Shown here one piece after another: positions 17,795 through 26,432 of a DNA stretch of 64,000 nt (its first letter is position 1; every line of letters starts with the position of its first letter). This stretch comes from Bradyrhizobium sp. 141 (GTDB lineage: Bacteria > Pseudomonadota > Alphaproteobacteria > Rhizobiales > Xanthobacteraceae): the NCBI RefSeq assembly GCF_023074055.1, contig NZ_JADPKR010000082.1, positions 248,001 through 312,000 of the forward strand. The letters are read 5' to 3'. The notes beneath the pieces were generated by a model that was given only the letters and a program-made list of their open reading frames with translations, was not told where the DNA came from and made no database searches. The position numbers and the translations under genes are program-made.

Positions 17795-18580
17795 GAATCT
17801 ACCTCGTCCCCGGAACTTGGTCTGCGGCGCCCTGAAGCCGCTGTCCGCCCTGGCCCGGGAATCCATCGAAAGACATCGAACGGTTGCAGCTGTCCGGCGA
17901 GCATGTCGTGTCGAGCTCTCGCTCGAAGGAACGAATTGCAGCACGCCCGATCTGGACCGATTGGCGTCGCGTGCTCCGGAGTGAGAAACTGCGTCGTTGG
18001 CATACCAACAGCGTCGTCGCGCGGGTGCCCGAGTTGCCGTCGCCAGCAGACGATGGACGGGAATAGTTCAACCGAAGCCCCTGAGTTCAAGTCACACGCA
18101 GACGTTTCTTATCTTCCGCCGAAACGATGAATGAGCTTCTCAACAAAATCAAGTACAGACCCGCGCGAGCCCCAGATGTCGTCGCAAGCGAATGTAACGT
18201 TCAAGACAATCTTGCTCTTCAGGACACATGATAGTGAACGCAATACGTTGTCGGGCGAACAACATGCACTCAACTCTGCGACGCTTTGATTGCAAGTCAT
18301 CTTGCTGTCTGTGTTCGACGCAAATTGATCGAAGCTTGTGCATCACGACGATGAGTATCGACACGTCATCCACAACTTGTGCGTGGTATCGAGAATCCAT
18401 AAGGGAACTCACAGGAATTGCACGCGCCGGTTGTTGACATCGCGCTCGCAGAATCGCCCATTCGGTCGCTTTCCGGCGCGGCAGCCCGTTCCTCTCACCC
18501 GAATGGTGGAGGCGCGCACGACGAAAAGCCGGCGAGGAACGGGAAGGCGCGCGCATGTCATGCGCGGTCGCGGCCCCTTG
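17795..18580. other. Gene-free interval, partly AT-rich
   Basis: About 790 bases between the MarR start and the fliI stop. Positions 18100-18440 are clearly lower in GC than the surroundings. Short open frames here (for example 18109-18300 leftward, 63 residues) have no ribosome-binding site or family match, so none is called. A sequence like the flagellar promoter element lies at about 18322-18344 on the minus strand. Confidence 0.4.
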
Positions 18581-19906
18581 CTAGTCGCCCCTGAGCATGT
18601 CCCGGAGCTCGCGGAACGGATCGGCGCTCGGGGGAGCCGAAGTATCTTGCCGCATCGCGCCGTAGATTCTCGGAACCATGTCGACCGCCTGGTCGAGGCC
18701 CGAATCACGCCCGGACTGATACCCGCCCATCAGGCGAAGGTCGCGCGTGTCCTCGTATTTGGCGATCATGGCGCGCAGCTTGCTCACCAATTCGCGCTCC
18801 TCGGGGTCCCAGACGTTGTGGGCGAGGCGGGAGACCGAGGCCAGAACGTCGACGGCCGGATAGCGCGCCTGGTCGGCGATGTGCCTGGAGAGCACGATGT
18901 GTCCGTCGAGCGTGCTGCGGATGGTGTCGGCGATCGGCTCGTTGTGATCGTCGCCGTCGACCAGCACGGAGAAGATCCCGGTGATCGTGCCGGTGCCTTC
19001 CTCGCCGGGGCCCGCGCGTTCCAACAGGCGCGGCAGGTCGGTGAAGACCGTCGGCGCGTAGCCGCGCGCCACCGCCGGCTCGCCGGCGGCGAGCGCGACC
19101 TCGCGGGCGGCGTGGGCGAAACGGGTGATCGAATCGACCATCAGCAGGACCGATTCGCCCCGGTCGCGGAAATATTCGGCGACCGCCATGGCCGTCTTCG
19201 GCGCCAGGCGCCGCATCATCGGGCTTTCGTCTCCCGTCGACACGATGGTGACGGCACGCTGACGATCGTTGCCCAGCACGTCCTCGATGAACTCGCGCAC
19301 CTCACGGCCGCGCTCGCCGACCAGGGCCAGCACGACGGTGTCGAAGCCCTGGCTGCGCGCGAGCATCGCAAGCAGCGTCGATTTGCCGACGCCGGAGCCG
19401 GCAAAGATGCCGACGCGCTGGCCGGCGCAGATCGGCGCGAACAAATCGATGACGCGCACGCCGGTGCGCAGCGGCTTGTGCACGCGTGCGCGCTTCATGG
19501 CCGACGGCGCCTCGGCCTCAGCCGAGACCGCCTTGGGGCCCGGGGTGAGCGGGCCGAGTCCATCCAGCGGCGCGCCGAGGGCGTTGATGACGCGGCCCTT
19601 CCAGCTCGGATCGGGGGCAAAGGACAAGGGCGGCATCCGGTAGGCGACCGAGCCGAGGCCGCCGGCAAATTGCCGGTCGAACGGCTTGGCAACGATGCCC
19701 TCGCTGTCGATCCGCACCACCTCGCCGATCTGGGGCTTGCCTGCCGAATTGACGCCGATGAGCTCGCCGAGCCTGACGAAGCGGGACAGGCCGGAGACAC
19801 GGAAATGCGTCGGCGCGATCTCGGAGATCGCGCCGCTGACGCTTGCCAGGGGAGTGCTCTGCTGAAGCTCCAGCAGCGCCCACTCGAGTTGCCGAAGAGC
19901 GTTCAA
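18581..19906 (-). CDS. fliI: Flagellum-specific ATPase FliI
   Basis: A 441-residue F1-ATPase-like protein, normal for FliI. Walker A GSGVGKST lies at residues 170-177; LALVGERGREVREFIED and SVLLMVDSITRFAHAAREV (Walker B) follow, with the C-terminal Arg/Gln region near YQSGRDSGLD. It powers export of rod, hook and filament proteins with FliH at the cytoplasmic face. It is last in a leftward operon after the DUF1217 gene and flgF. Confidence 0.96.
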   Translation of the reverse strand: MNALRQLEWALLELQQSTPLASVSGAISEIAPTHFRVSGLSRFVRLGELIGVNSAGKPQIGEVVRIDSEGIVAKPFDRQFAGGLGSVAYRMPPLSFAPDPSWKGRVINALGAPLDGLGPLTPGPKAVSAEAEAPSAMKRARVHKPLRTGVRVIDLFAPICAGQRVGIFAGSGVGKSTLLAMLARSQGFDTVVLALVGERGREVREFIEDVLGNDRQRAVTIVSTGDESPMMRRLAPKTAMAVAEYFRDRGESVLLMVDSITRFAHAAREVALAAGEPAVARGYAPTVFTDLPRLLERAGPGEEGTGTITGIFSVLVDGDDHNEPIADTIRSTLDGHIVLSRHIADQARYPAVDVLASVSRLAHNVWDPEERELVSKLRAMIAKYEDTRDLRLMGGYQSGRDSGLDQAVDMVPRIYGAMRQDTSAPPSADPFRELRDMLRGD

Positions 19907-19948
19907 GGTATCAGTCCAACCTCAATTTCAATGCGCGCGAGGCGCGGT

Positions 19949-20677
19949 CTACTTGCCGGGCTCGCCCAGCGTGCGGATTGCATTCTGCAGCAAGCTCTCG
20001 GTGCCCTCGATCATCGAATTGGTGCCGTCGAAGGCGCGCGAGGCCGCGATCAGCTTGGTCAATTCCATCATCGGGTTGGCGCCGGAGCCTTCGACATAGC
20101 CTTGCTTGAAGCCGTCACGGGAGAAATCGGCGATGGCGGTCGCAGGCCGGTCCGGCGTCACGCCGGAATTGCCGTAGCGCTCGAGATTGGCATCAGTGGG
20201 GATGTTAAACAGGCCGATGGTGCCGATCTCGTTGTTGTCCTGGGTGATCGCGCCGCTGCGCGAAACCGAGATCGGTCCGCCGTTCGGGTCCAGCGTGATC
20301 TGCGCGCCGCCGGAATCGACGACGGGGAAGCCGCTCACGGTCTGAAGATCGCCGTTGGGGGCGATCTGGAGCCGGCCGTCACGGGTATAGACCGTGCCGT
20401 TCGGGCCGGCGAAAGCGATCCAGCCCTGGCCGACCACGGCGACGTCGAGCGGGTTGCCGCTCTCGGTGATGTTGCCGACCTCGCGCGAGATGATGTTGTC
20501 GCCGGGCGAGGAGAAGGCGACCGGGTTCGCTCCAGCCTTGGACAGCACGGTTTCGAACTTCACCACGTCGGTGCGGAACGCCGCGGTGTTGACGTTGGCG
20601 ACGTTGTTGGCGATCGTCTGGAGTCGCTTTTCGAGGGCGACCTGAGCCGACAATCCCACATAGAGGGCCGATTGCAT
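19949..20677 (-). CDS. flgF: Flagellar basal-body rod protein FlgF
   Basis: A 242-residue rod protein. The N-terminal rod motif QTIANNVANVNTAAFRTDVV and the C-terminal LIAASRAFDGTNSMIEGTESLL are both present, with the FlgF/FlgG middle domain VYTRDGRLQIAPNGDLQTV. It builds the proximal rod. It starts 3 bases after the DUF1217 gene ends and precedes fliI, so the three form one leftward transcription unit. FlgF is distinguished from FlgG (at 27592) by its shorter length and the weaker C-terminal rod motif. Confidence 0.94.
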   Translation of the reverse strand: MQSALYVGLSAQVALEKRLQTIANNVANVNTAAFRTDVVKFETVLSKAGANPVAFSSPGDNIISREVGNITESGNPLDVAVVGQGWIAFAGPNGTVYTRDGRLQIAPNGDLQTVSGFPVVDSGGAQITLDPNGGPISVSRSGAITQDNNEIGTIGLFNIPTDANLERYGNSGVTPDRPATAIADFSRDGFKQGYVEGSGANPMMELTKLIAASRAFDGTNSMIEGTESLLQNAIRTLGEPGK

Positions 20678-20680
20678 GAG

Positions 20681-21466
20681 CTACTTTCCGAGCCGGAGGG
20701 ACTGAAGTTTCGAGAGCATGTCGATATCCAAGCTGGCCGAGGATGCGCCCCCGATCAGGACGAGCGCGGGATTGGTCGAGCTGTCGCTCTGGGCCTGGGT
20801 CGCATCCCACATCGCCGCAAAGCGCTGCACGAATTTGGTGACCTTGGCCGGGTCCTGGAAATCGGTGAGCTTGACCCTGTTCGTGATCATCTTGGCCTGG
20901 GCGTCGATGTCGGCCGCGCTGATCGTCGAGGGCAGGCCGAGCGCGGTCTGAACCACCTGCGTCAGCGCCTTGTCCGCGAGGACCTGGTAGGCGGTCGTGA
21001 TCGTGGACGCCTTGCGGGTGAAATAGAGCGCCAGCCGCAGGCCCTCGTTCTGGTCGCCGGCCTTTTGCTCCATCGTCTGCGTGACATAGTGGGTCGCCGT
21101 CCCGGTCGTGGCCTGGGTGGTCTTCGTCGCATTGCTGCCGAGGGCGGCGAAATTGAAAGCGGTGGCGAATTCCCGGTAGCGGGTGTCGGTCAGCTTGTTG
21201 GCGAAGGTGTGCTTGTTCGCGACACCCTCGGTCAGCACCTTGCGCATGAACGCCTTGGCATAGGTCATGTCGCTGAGGCCAAAGGCCTTCATCGCGTAGG
21301 AGTAGAGGCGATAGTCCTTCAGGAAGTCGTCGATCGTCTTCACGTTGCCGATATGGCTCAGGAAGTAATCGGTCTCGCGGCTGACATCCGGCTGTGTCGC
21401 GACCTGGGTCAGCGACTTGCCCATGTCCTTGGTCAGTCTGGTGTAGTCCGCGATGGTGGATAGCAT
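20681..21466 (-). CDS. DUF1217 flagellar protein
   Basis: A 261-residue protein with the DUF1217 pattern (LTKDMGKSLTQVATQPDVSR; DYFLSHIGNVKTIDDFLKDY; YAMKAFGLSDMTYAKAFMRK). DUF1217 proteins recur in alphaproteobacterial flagellar clusters next to flgF; the repeated helical segments resemble rod- or export-associated proteins, but the role is not established. It is first in the leftward operon DUF1217-flgF-fliI and shares a 143-base divergent promoter region with motA. The start at 21466 is chosen over one 51 bases upstream, which would intrude on the promoter element at 21508-21530. Confidence 0.9.
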   Translation of the reverse strand: MLSTIADYTRLTKDMGKSLTQVATQPDVSRETDYFLSHIGNVKTIDDFLKDYRLYSYAMKAFGLSDMTYAKAFMRKVLTEGVANKHTFANKLTDTRYREFATAFNFAALGSNATKTTQATTGTATHYVTQTMEQKAGDQNEGLRLALYFTRKASTITTAYQVLADKALTQVVQTALGLPSTISAADIDAQAKMITNRVKLTDFQDPAKVTKFVQRFAAMWDATQAQSDSSTNPALVLIGGASSASLDIDMLSKLQSLRLGK

Positions 21467-21507
21467 GACACGCGCCCCTCTGGCCGCTGTTGCGACGCTG
21501 TCCCAAG

Positions 21508-21530
21508 CTGCCGCCAATTGCTTGCGCGAG
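21508..21530 (-). promoter_or_regulatory. Flagellar promoter-proximal element, DUF1217-flgF-fliI operon
   Basis: Read leftward: CTCGCGCAAGCAA, then TTGGC, then GGCAG. It matches the shared element found before ten flagellar-type units (core CGCGCAAGCTT, six bases, GCAG/CTAG). It ends 41 bases before the DUF1217 start. With the motA copy it makes the near-perfect inverted repeat 21521-21536/21547-21562. Confidence 0.55.
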
Positions 21531-21552
21531 GCTGGCGATGCGGGAAGCCAGC

Positions 21553-21575
21553 TTCGCGCAAGGCTCGCCGACTAG
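21553..21575 (+). promoter_or_regulatory. Flagellar promoter-proximal element, motA operon
   Basis: TTCGCGCAAGGCT, then CGCCGA overlapping, then CTAG. It is a copy of the shared element, 34 bases before the motA TTG. The closest relative is the lafA2 copy (34019-34041), which shares the CGCCG-CTAG end. Confidence 0.55.
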
Positions 21576-21609
21576 ATATTCCCGATGGGATCGGCGATGG
21601 AGCGGCGCG

Positions 21610-22506
21610 TTGGGCAGTTTCGTGGGGATTTTCATCACGGTGGCGGCGCTGCTCGGCGGATTTGCCGCCATGGGCGGGCATCTGGCCGTGCTCATGCAGC
21701 CCTGGGAGTTCGTGATCATCATGGGGACCGCGGTCGGCACCTTCCTCGTGGCCAATCCGTGGAAGACGGTCGTGGACACCGGGGTGGCCTGCATGCAAGC
21801 CATCACCGGCGCGGTGCCGAGTGAGCGCTACTATCTCGACCTGCTCGGGGCGCTCCATGCCCTGATGCGCGAGCTCAGGGGCAAGGGCCGCAACGAGGTG
21901 GAAGCGCATATCGACGATCCCTCGTCCTCCGAGATCTTCAAGGCGTTTCCGAGCGTGCTCGGCGATCCCTCGCTGCTCCAGTTCATCTGCGACTATGTGC
22001 GCCTCATCATCATGGGCAATGCGCGCACGCACGAGATCGAGGCCTTGATGGACGAGGAGATCCACACCATCGTGAAGAGCAAGCTGTCGCCCTATCATGC
22101 GCTGGTGACGGTGTCCGAGGCGCTGCCGGCGCTCGGCATCGTCGCCGCCGTGCTCGGCGTCATCAAGGCGATGGGCGCGCTCGACCAGTCGCCGAAGCTG
22201 CTGGGCGGCTTCATCGGTGCGGCCCTGGTCGGCACCTTCGCCGGCATCTTCCTGTCCTATGGCGTCCTTTCGCCCTTCGCGATCAAGATCAAGATGACGC
22301 GCGAGAAGAAGTGCCGGCCCTACATCATCGTCAAGCAGACGCTGCTGGCATTCATGAATGGCGCCATGCCGCAGATCGCCGTCGAGCACGGCCGCAAGAT
22401 GATCGCGAGCAGCGAGCGGCCGTCGATCGACGTCGTCGAGAACGAGACGATCGCAGGTCCCAAGGCCGTCGTCACCGAGCCCGAACCCAAGGCTGCCCGC
22501 GCATGA
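21610..22506 (+). CDS. motA: Flagellar motor stator protein MotA
   Basis: A 298-residue four-helix stator protein. Helices 1-2 (GSFVGIFITVAALLGGFAAM; PWEFVIIMGTAVGTF) and helices 3-4 (LPALGIVAAVLGVIKAMG; GGFIGAALVGTFAGIFL) flank the cytoplasmic loop that contacts FliG. With MotB it conducts protons and drives rotation. The best start is a TTG at 21610, preceded by GGAG at six bases. No in-frame ATG gives a sensible N-terminus, and upstream ATGs lie inside the promoter element. It overlaps fliM by an ATGA junction. Confidence 0.93.
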   Translation: MGSFVGIFITVAALLGGFAAMGGHLAVLMQPWEFVIIMGTAVGTFLVANPWKTVVDTGVACMQAITGAVPSERYYLDLLGALHALMRELRGKGRNEVEAHIDDPSSSEIFKAFPSVLGDPSLLQFICDYVRLIIMGNARTHEIEALMDEEIHTIVKSKLSPYHALVTVSEALPALGIVAAVLGVIKAMGALDQSPKLLGGFIGAALVGTFAGIFLSYGVLSPFAIKIKMTREKKCRPYIIVKQTLLAFMNGAMPQIAVEHGRKMIASSERPSIDVVENETIAGPKAVVTEPEPKAARA

Positions 22507-23444
22507 TGATGGAAGACGTCGAAGTCGATCAGCGCAAGCAGCTACCGAACTATTTGCTGGACGCCGCCGGCATATCGATCGAACGCATGCCGATGCTCAA
22601 TGTGATCTTCGATCGCATGGCGGCATCATGTACCGACAGCCTGCAGCCGATGGCGGGAACGCCCTGCTATTTCTCGGTCAATGGCATCACCAACGATCCT
22701 CTCGGCGACATTATCAAGGACTACGAGGGCAACGCGGTGGCTGCGGTGCTCTATGCCGAGCAGTGGGATTCGCGCGTCATCATCGTGCTGGACCGCGACT
22801 TCGTGTTTACGATGGTCGAGGCAATGTTCGGATCCGACGGCGCGGAACCGCCGCTCGATGTCGAACGCACTTTCTCGAACATCGAGATCCGGCTGGTCCA
22901 GGCGCTGTTCGAGCGGTTCGCCAAGGCGCTGCAGGGCGCCTTCGCCGGCACGTCCAACGTCACCTTCCGCGTGGAGCGGGTCGAGACGGCGATGGCGTCG
23001 CTGGCGATCGGGCGCGCCAGCAACATGTCGATCTGCGCGAACATGATGGTGCAGGCGCTCTACCGCGGCGGCCAGATGTTCCTCATCATTCCGCACTCCG
23101 CGCTCAATCCGCTCCGGCAGAAGCTCGCTCATGTCGTCGTCAGCGACGGTCGCGCTTCCGATCCGCGCTGGCGCGAGCAGATGGAGAGCGAGGTTCACCG
23201 CACCGAAGTGACGCTGAGCGCGGTGCTCGACGAGAAGATGATTTCGCTCGAGGACGTCGTGAAATTCAAGGTGGGGCAGGTGCTGGAGCTGGAGGCCACG
23301 CCGCGCACGCTGGCACGCCTCGAGAGCAACAATCAGGTGCTGTTCTGGTGTCAGATCGGCCAGCTTGATGGCTATTACGCCATGCAGGTGGCCGATCCCG
23401 TCGATCAGAAACGGGAGTTCGTCGATGATATCCTATCTCGTTGA
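22503..23444 (+). CDS. fliM: Flagellar motor switch protein FliM
   Basis: A 313-residue switch protein with the CheC-like middle domain (LNVIFDRMAASCTDSLQP; RTFSNIEIRLVQALFERFAKAL) and the C-terminal SpoA domain (VTLSAVLDEKMISLEDVVKF; FWCQIGQLDGYYAMQV). The N-terminal CheY-binding peptide (LSQxEIDALL type) is not recognisable: the protein opens MMMEDVEVDQRKQLPNYLLD. That is worth noting since no chemotaxis gene is in the cluster, although alphaproteobacterial FliM is often divergent there. It overlaps the motA stop. Confidence 0.92.
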   Translation: MMMEDVEVDQRKQLPNYLLDAAGISIERMPMLNVIFDRMAASCTDSLQPMAGTPCYFSVNGITNDPLGDIIKDYEGNAVAAVLYAEQWDSRVIIVLDRDFVFTMVEAMFGSDGAEPPLDVERTFSNIEIRLVQALFERFAKALQGAFAGTSNVTFRVERVETAMASLAIGRASNMSICANMMVQALYRGGQMFLIIPHSALNPLRQKLAHVVVSDGRASDPRWREQMESEVHRTEVTLSAVLDEKMISLEDVVKFKVGQVLELEATPRTLARLESNNQVLFWCQIGQLDGYYAMQVADPVDQKREFVDDILSR

Positions 23445-23739
23445 TGCCGTGTTGCTGATTGCATTGGCCTTCACCAGCATGCGGGTGACCCGGATGCACC
23501 GCGAGCTGGCGCGGCTGCGCAGCTACCAGGGCGAATTCTCGACCGTCGTCCACGAGACGGCGGGCGCCTTCGACACGGTCATCACCGCGGCTCATGATTC
23601 CACCGCCAATCTCGGACGGCTCGCCAACGTGCTGAGCACCAAGATCGATCAGGCCCACGAGGCGATCGCGGCGCTCGATGCCCGCAGTGGGCTCGGACCG
23701 GCCGCGACGGCAGGCGGCACTGAGGTCAACAAGCACTGA
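23425..23739 (+). CDS. Small membrane-anchored protein between fliM and fliN
   Basis: A 104-residue protein with one N-terminal membrane helix (ISYLVDAVLLIALAFTSM) and a long cytoplasmic helical tail (LARLRSYQGEFSTVVHET; NLGRLANVLSTKIDQAHEAI). It overlaps the fliM end by 20 bases, with GGGAG before the ATG, so translation is coupled. No family is recognised with confidence. Its position among C-ring genes suggests a flagellar accessory role near the switch or stator; this is inference. Confidence 0.75.
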   Translation: MISYLVDAVLLIALAFTSMRVTRMHRELARLRSYQGEFSTVVHETAGAFDTVITAAHDSTANLGRLANVLSTKIDQAHEAIAALDARSGLGPAATAGGTEVNKH

Positions 23740-23815
23740 AGCCGAAACTGGCGAAACCAATACGATCGGAACGTCACGACGCTCCGGGAGCGGAAATACC
23801 AAGAGGCGATACCAG

Positions 23816-24205
23816 ATGGCGCAATCCTTCGACTATGAATCTGCGGCGCGAGCCCCGGCCTCCGACGAGGGCCATACCGAGACCTCTCCGCTGGAGCGGC
23901 TGGCAGAGATTGCAGCACGCACGGCGGAGGAGAGCGGCAAGTTCGCCAATGTCGATGCCATCCTGCGCATTCCCGTCACCATGCAGGTGGTGCTGGGGTC
24001 GGCGACCATTCCGGTGGCGAACCTGATGAAGCTCGGCCGCGGCGCCGTGGTTCCGCTCGATCACCGGGTCGGCGAGCCCGTCGACGTCGTTGTCAACGGC
24101 CGCATCGTCGCCCGCGGTGAGGTGGTCGTCGTCGAAGAGGACAATTCCCGCTTCGGCGTCTCGCTCACGGAGATCGTCGGACCGTTGGGGCAGGGTGATA
24201 GCTGA
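23816..24205 (+). CDS. fliN: Flagellar motor switch protein FliN
   Basis: A 129-residue protein ending in the SpoA domain: VDAILRIPVTMQVVLGSATI, LMKLGRGAVVPLDHRVGEPV and GRIVARGEVVVVEEDNSRFG, then SLTEIV. The 50-residue N-terminal extension is low-complexity acidic. It forms the lower C-ring with FliM and binds FliH. It lies 2 bases from fliG. Confidence 0.95.
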   Translation: MAQSFDYESAARAPASDEGHTETSPLERLAEIAARTAEESGKFANVDAILRIPVTMQVVLGSATIPVANLMKLGRGAVVPLDHRVGEPVDVVVNGRIVARGEVVVVEEDNSRFGVSLTEIVGPLGQGDS

Positions 24206-24207
24206 CC

Positions 24208-25248
24208 ATGGCGGCACAGGTCGGCATCGCCCCCATCAAGCAGCGAGGCGTTGCCACGTTGGGCGGAACGGAGAAGGTCGCGGCACTTCTGCTGGCCATG
24301 GGCCGGCAGGCGGCCGCGAGCGTGCTCGCGCAATTCGAGCCGCAGGACATTCGCATCGTCACCAAGGCCGCGGCCGAGCTGCGGCCGATCACGGCGCAGG
24401 AGCTCGAAGCCATCGTCGAGGAGTTCGCCCAGCAATTCTCGATGGGCGCGAACATTCTGGGGACTCTCGGTGGCCTCGAAGCCGTGCTTGGCGATGTGCT
24501 TCCCGCCGACCAGGTGACGGCGATCATGTCGGACCTGCTCGGCAATTCGAGCAGGTCGGTGTGGGATCGCGTCTCGTCGGTGTCGGAAAATTCGCTGGCG
24601 ACCTACCTCTCCAAGGAGCATCCACAGACCGCGGCGCTGATTCTGTCCAAGGTCAAGCCGTCTTGCGCCGCCAAGGTGATGAGTCAGCTACCCTCGAGCC
24701 TGCGTAATGAATTGATGCGGCGCGTGCTGAGCCTCAAGCCGATCGTCGACGACGCGATGAAGGTTCTCGAGAAGACGCTGCACGAGGACCTGACGCTCAA
24801 TTTCGCCCGCAATCTCGGTGCCGACACCTACGCCCGCGTCGCGGATATCATCAACAAGATGGAGCGCGGCCACATCGAGGACATGCTGAAGAGCCTGTCG
24901 GAGAAGCGGCCGAAGTCGGCCGAAGTGCTGAAGGAGCTGCTGTTCACCTTCGACGACGTGACCAACCTGACGCCGAAGGCGCGCACCATGATCTTCGACC
25001 AGGTGCCGACCGATCGCATCGTCATCGCGCTGAAGGGGACCGACAAGCATTTCCGCGAGCTGATCCTGTCCTCGGTCGCCTCACGCGTCCGCCGCGTCGT
25101 CGAGCACGAGCTCGCGATCGGCGAGCCTTCGAACCAGCGCGACGTGCTGGAGGCGCGACGCGTTATCACCGATCTCGCGCTCGAGCTCGCGGAGAAGGGC
25201 GAAATCGAACTCAACCCCGAGCAGGAGGATGAGCTGGTCTTCCGCTGA
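24208..25248 (+). CDS. fliG: Flagellar motor switch protein FliG
   Basis: A 346-residue FliG. The middle-domain EHPQ motif is present (YLSKEHPQTAALILSKVKPS), as is the charged torque helix in the C-terminal domain (TDKHFRELILSSVASRVRRV, followed by VEHELAIGEP). It links the MS-ring (FliF) to FliM/FliN and receives torque from MotA. It sits in the motA operon between fliN and flhB. Confidence 0.96.
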   Translation: MAAQVGIAPIKQRGVATLGGTEKVAALLLAMGRQAAASVLAQFEPQDIRIVTKAAAELRPITAQELEAIVEEFAQQFSMGANILGTLGGLEAVLGDVLPADQVTAIMSDLLGNSSRSVWDRVSSVSENSLATYLSKEHPQTAALILSKVKPSCAAKVMSQLPSSLRNELMRRVLSLKPIVDDAMKVLEKTLHEDLTLNFARNLGADTYARVADIINKMERGHIEDMLKSLSEKRPKSAEVLKELLFTFDDVTNLTPKARTMIFDQVPTDRIVIALKGTDKHFRELILSSVASRVRRVVEHELAIGEPSNQRDVLEARRVITDLALELAEKGEIELNPEQEDELVFR

Positions 25249-25261
25249 CCGCTGAACGGGC

Positions 25262-26347
25262 ATGGCAGAATCATCCGATCAGGACAGCAAGACAGAAGAG
25301 CCGACCGAGAAGAAAGTCCGTGATGCGCTCGAACAGGGCAAGATCCCGGTCTCTCGGGAGGCCTCTATTTTCGCCTCGATGGCCGCGCTGCTGGTCATTC
25401 AGGCGTTCCTGATCGGTCAGGGCGTGCAGCAATTGACGCCGACGTTGACGAGCCTGCTGGACGATCCCGGAGGCTTCCCGCTCTCGACCGGCGCAGACGC
25501 GCAGAACCTGCTCACCGTGGTCGGCCTCCAGGCGCTGCGTTTCCTGGTGCCGCTGGTCGTCATCCTCTCGGTATTCGGGCTCGCCGCCTCGCTGCTGCAA
25601 AATGCGCCGCGCCTGGTGCTTCAGCGGATCACGCCGGACCTGTCGCGAATCTCTCCGATCGGCGGCTGGAGCCGGCTCTTCGGAACGCAAGGGCTGGTCG
25701 AGTTCGCCAAGTCGCTGTTCAAGCTCGCCGCAGTGACCTCCGTGGTCGTCTTCGTGCTGCGCACATCGGAGGCGAAGGCGTTCGAGGCGATGTACACCGA
25801 TCCGGTTGCGCTGCCGGAGATGATTCTCAACATTGCGATGCGAATCGTCTCCGCGATCTGCATCGCGACCATCGTCCTGGTGGCGATCGATCTCGCCTGG
25901 GCACGCTTCCACTGGCGGCGCGAGCTGCGCATGACCAAGCAGGAGATCAAGGACGAGCACAAGCAGGCCGAGGGCGATCCGCTGATCAAGGCGCGCCTGC
26001 GCTCGCTGGCGCGCGACCGCTCGCGGCAGCGGATGATCGCGTCCGCATCGCGCGCGACGCTGGTGATCGCGAACCCGACGCATTTCGCGATCGCGCTGCG
26101 TTACAATCGCGAGGAAAACCCCGCGCCGCTCGTGGTGGCCAAAGGCATGGACGTGATCGCGCTGAAGATCCGCGAGGTCGCCGAGCAGAACCGGATCCCC
26201 GTCATCGAGAACAAGGCGTTGGCGCGCGCACTCTACGAGGCGGTCCAGGTCGATCAGGTGATTCCGGCGGAGTTCTTCCGCCCCGTCGCCGAGATCATCT
26301 ACTTCCTCCAGTCGAAACAGGCGCCGCGCACCGAGAAGGTCCAGTAG
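25262..26347 (+). CDS. flhB: Flagellar export switch protein FlhB
   Basis: A 361-residue protein with four hydrophobic segments and the cytoplasmic autocleavage site NPTH at residues 271-274 (VIANPTHFAIALRYNREENP). It switches export specificity from rod/hook to filament proteins together with FliK. The N-terminus (SSDQDSKTEEPTEKKVRDAL) is typical. It ends the motA operon; the flgB element lies 30 bases after its stop. Confidence 0.96.
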   Translation: MAESSDQDSKTEEPTEKKVRDALEQGKIPVSREASIFASMAALLVIQAFLIGQGVQQLTPTLTSLLDDPGGFPLSTGADAQNLLTVVGLQALRFLVPLVVILSVFGLAASLLQNAPRLVLQRITPDLSRISPIGGWSRLFGTQGLVEFAKSLFKLAAVTSVVVFVLRTSEAKAFEAMYTDPVALPEMILNIAMRIVSAICIATIVLVAIDLAWARFHWRRELRMTKQEIKDEHKQAEGDPLIKARLRSLARDRSRQRMIASASRATLVIANPTHFAIALRYNREENPAPLVVAKGMDVIALKIREVAEQNRIPVIENKALARALYEAVQVDQVIPAEFFRPVAEIIYFLQSKQAPRTEKVQ

Positions 26348-26377
26348 AATTCCGAGCACGACGTCCGGCCCAACAGC

Positions 26378-26400
26378 TTGACGAAAGCTTAACGCCCTAG
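26378..26400 (+). promoter_or_regulatory. Flagellar promoter-proximal element, flgB operon
   Basis: TTGACGAAAGCTT, then AACGCC, then CTAG. The AAGCTT-six bases-CTAG part matches the shared element; the left part is weaker. It ends 32 bases before the GTG at 26433 but only 11 before the ATG at 26412, which favours the GTG start. Confidence 0.5.
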
Positions 26401-26432
26401 GCTTCTCCCGAATGGACCAGAACGGGGCTGTC

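Noticed and set aside
18109..18300. Small cysteine-rich gene on the minus strand
   Set aside because: No ribosome-binding site or homologue recognised; kept only as a possibility in the findings.
18338..21463. Very long rightward open frame over fliI and flgF
   Set aside because: It is the antisense of fliI, flgF and the DUF1217 gene; the GC-rich codon pattern keeps the opposite strand open.
26370..26400. Sigma-54 or sigma-28 promoter before flagellar operons
   Set aside because: No TGGCAC-TTGC pair at the right spacing and no TAAA/GCCGATAA pair was found; the shared element is different.
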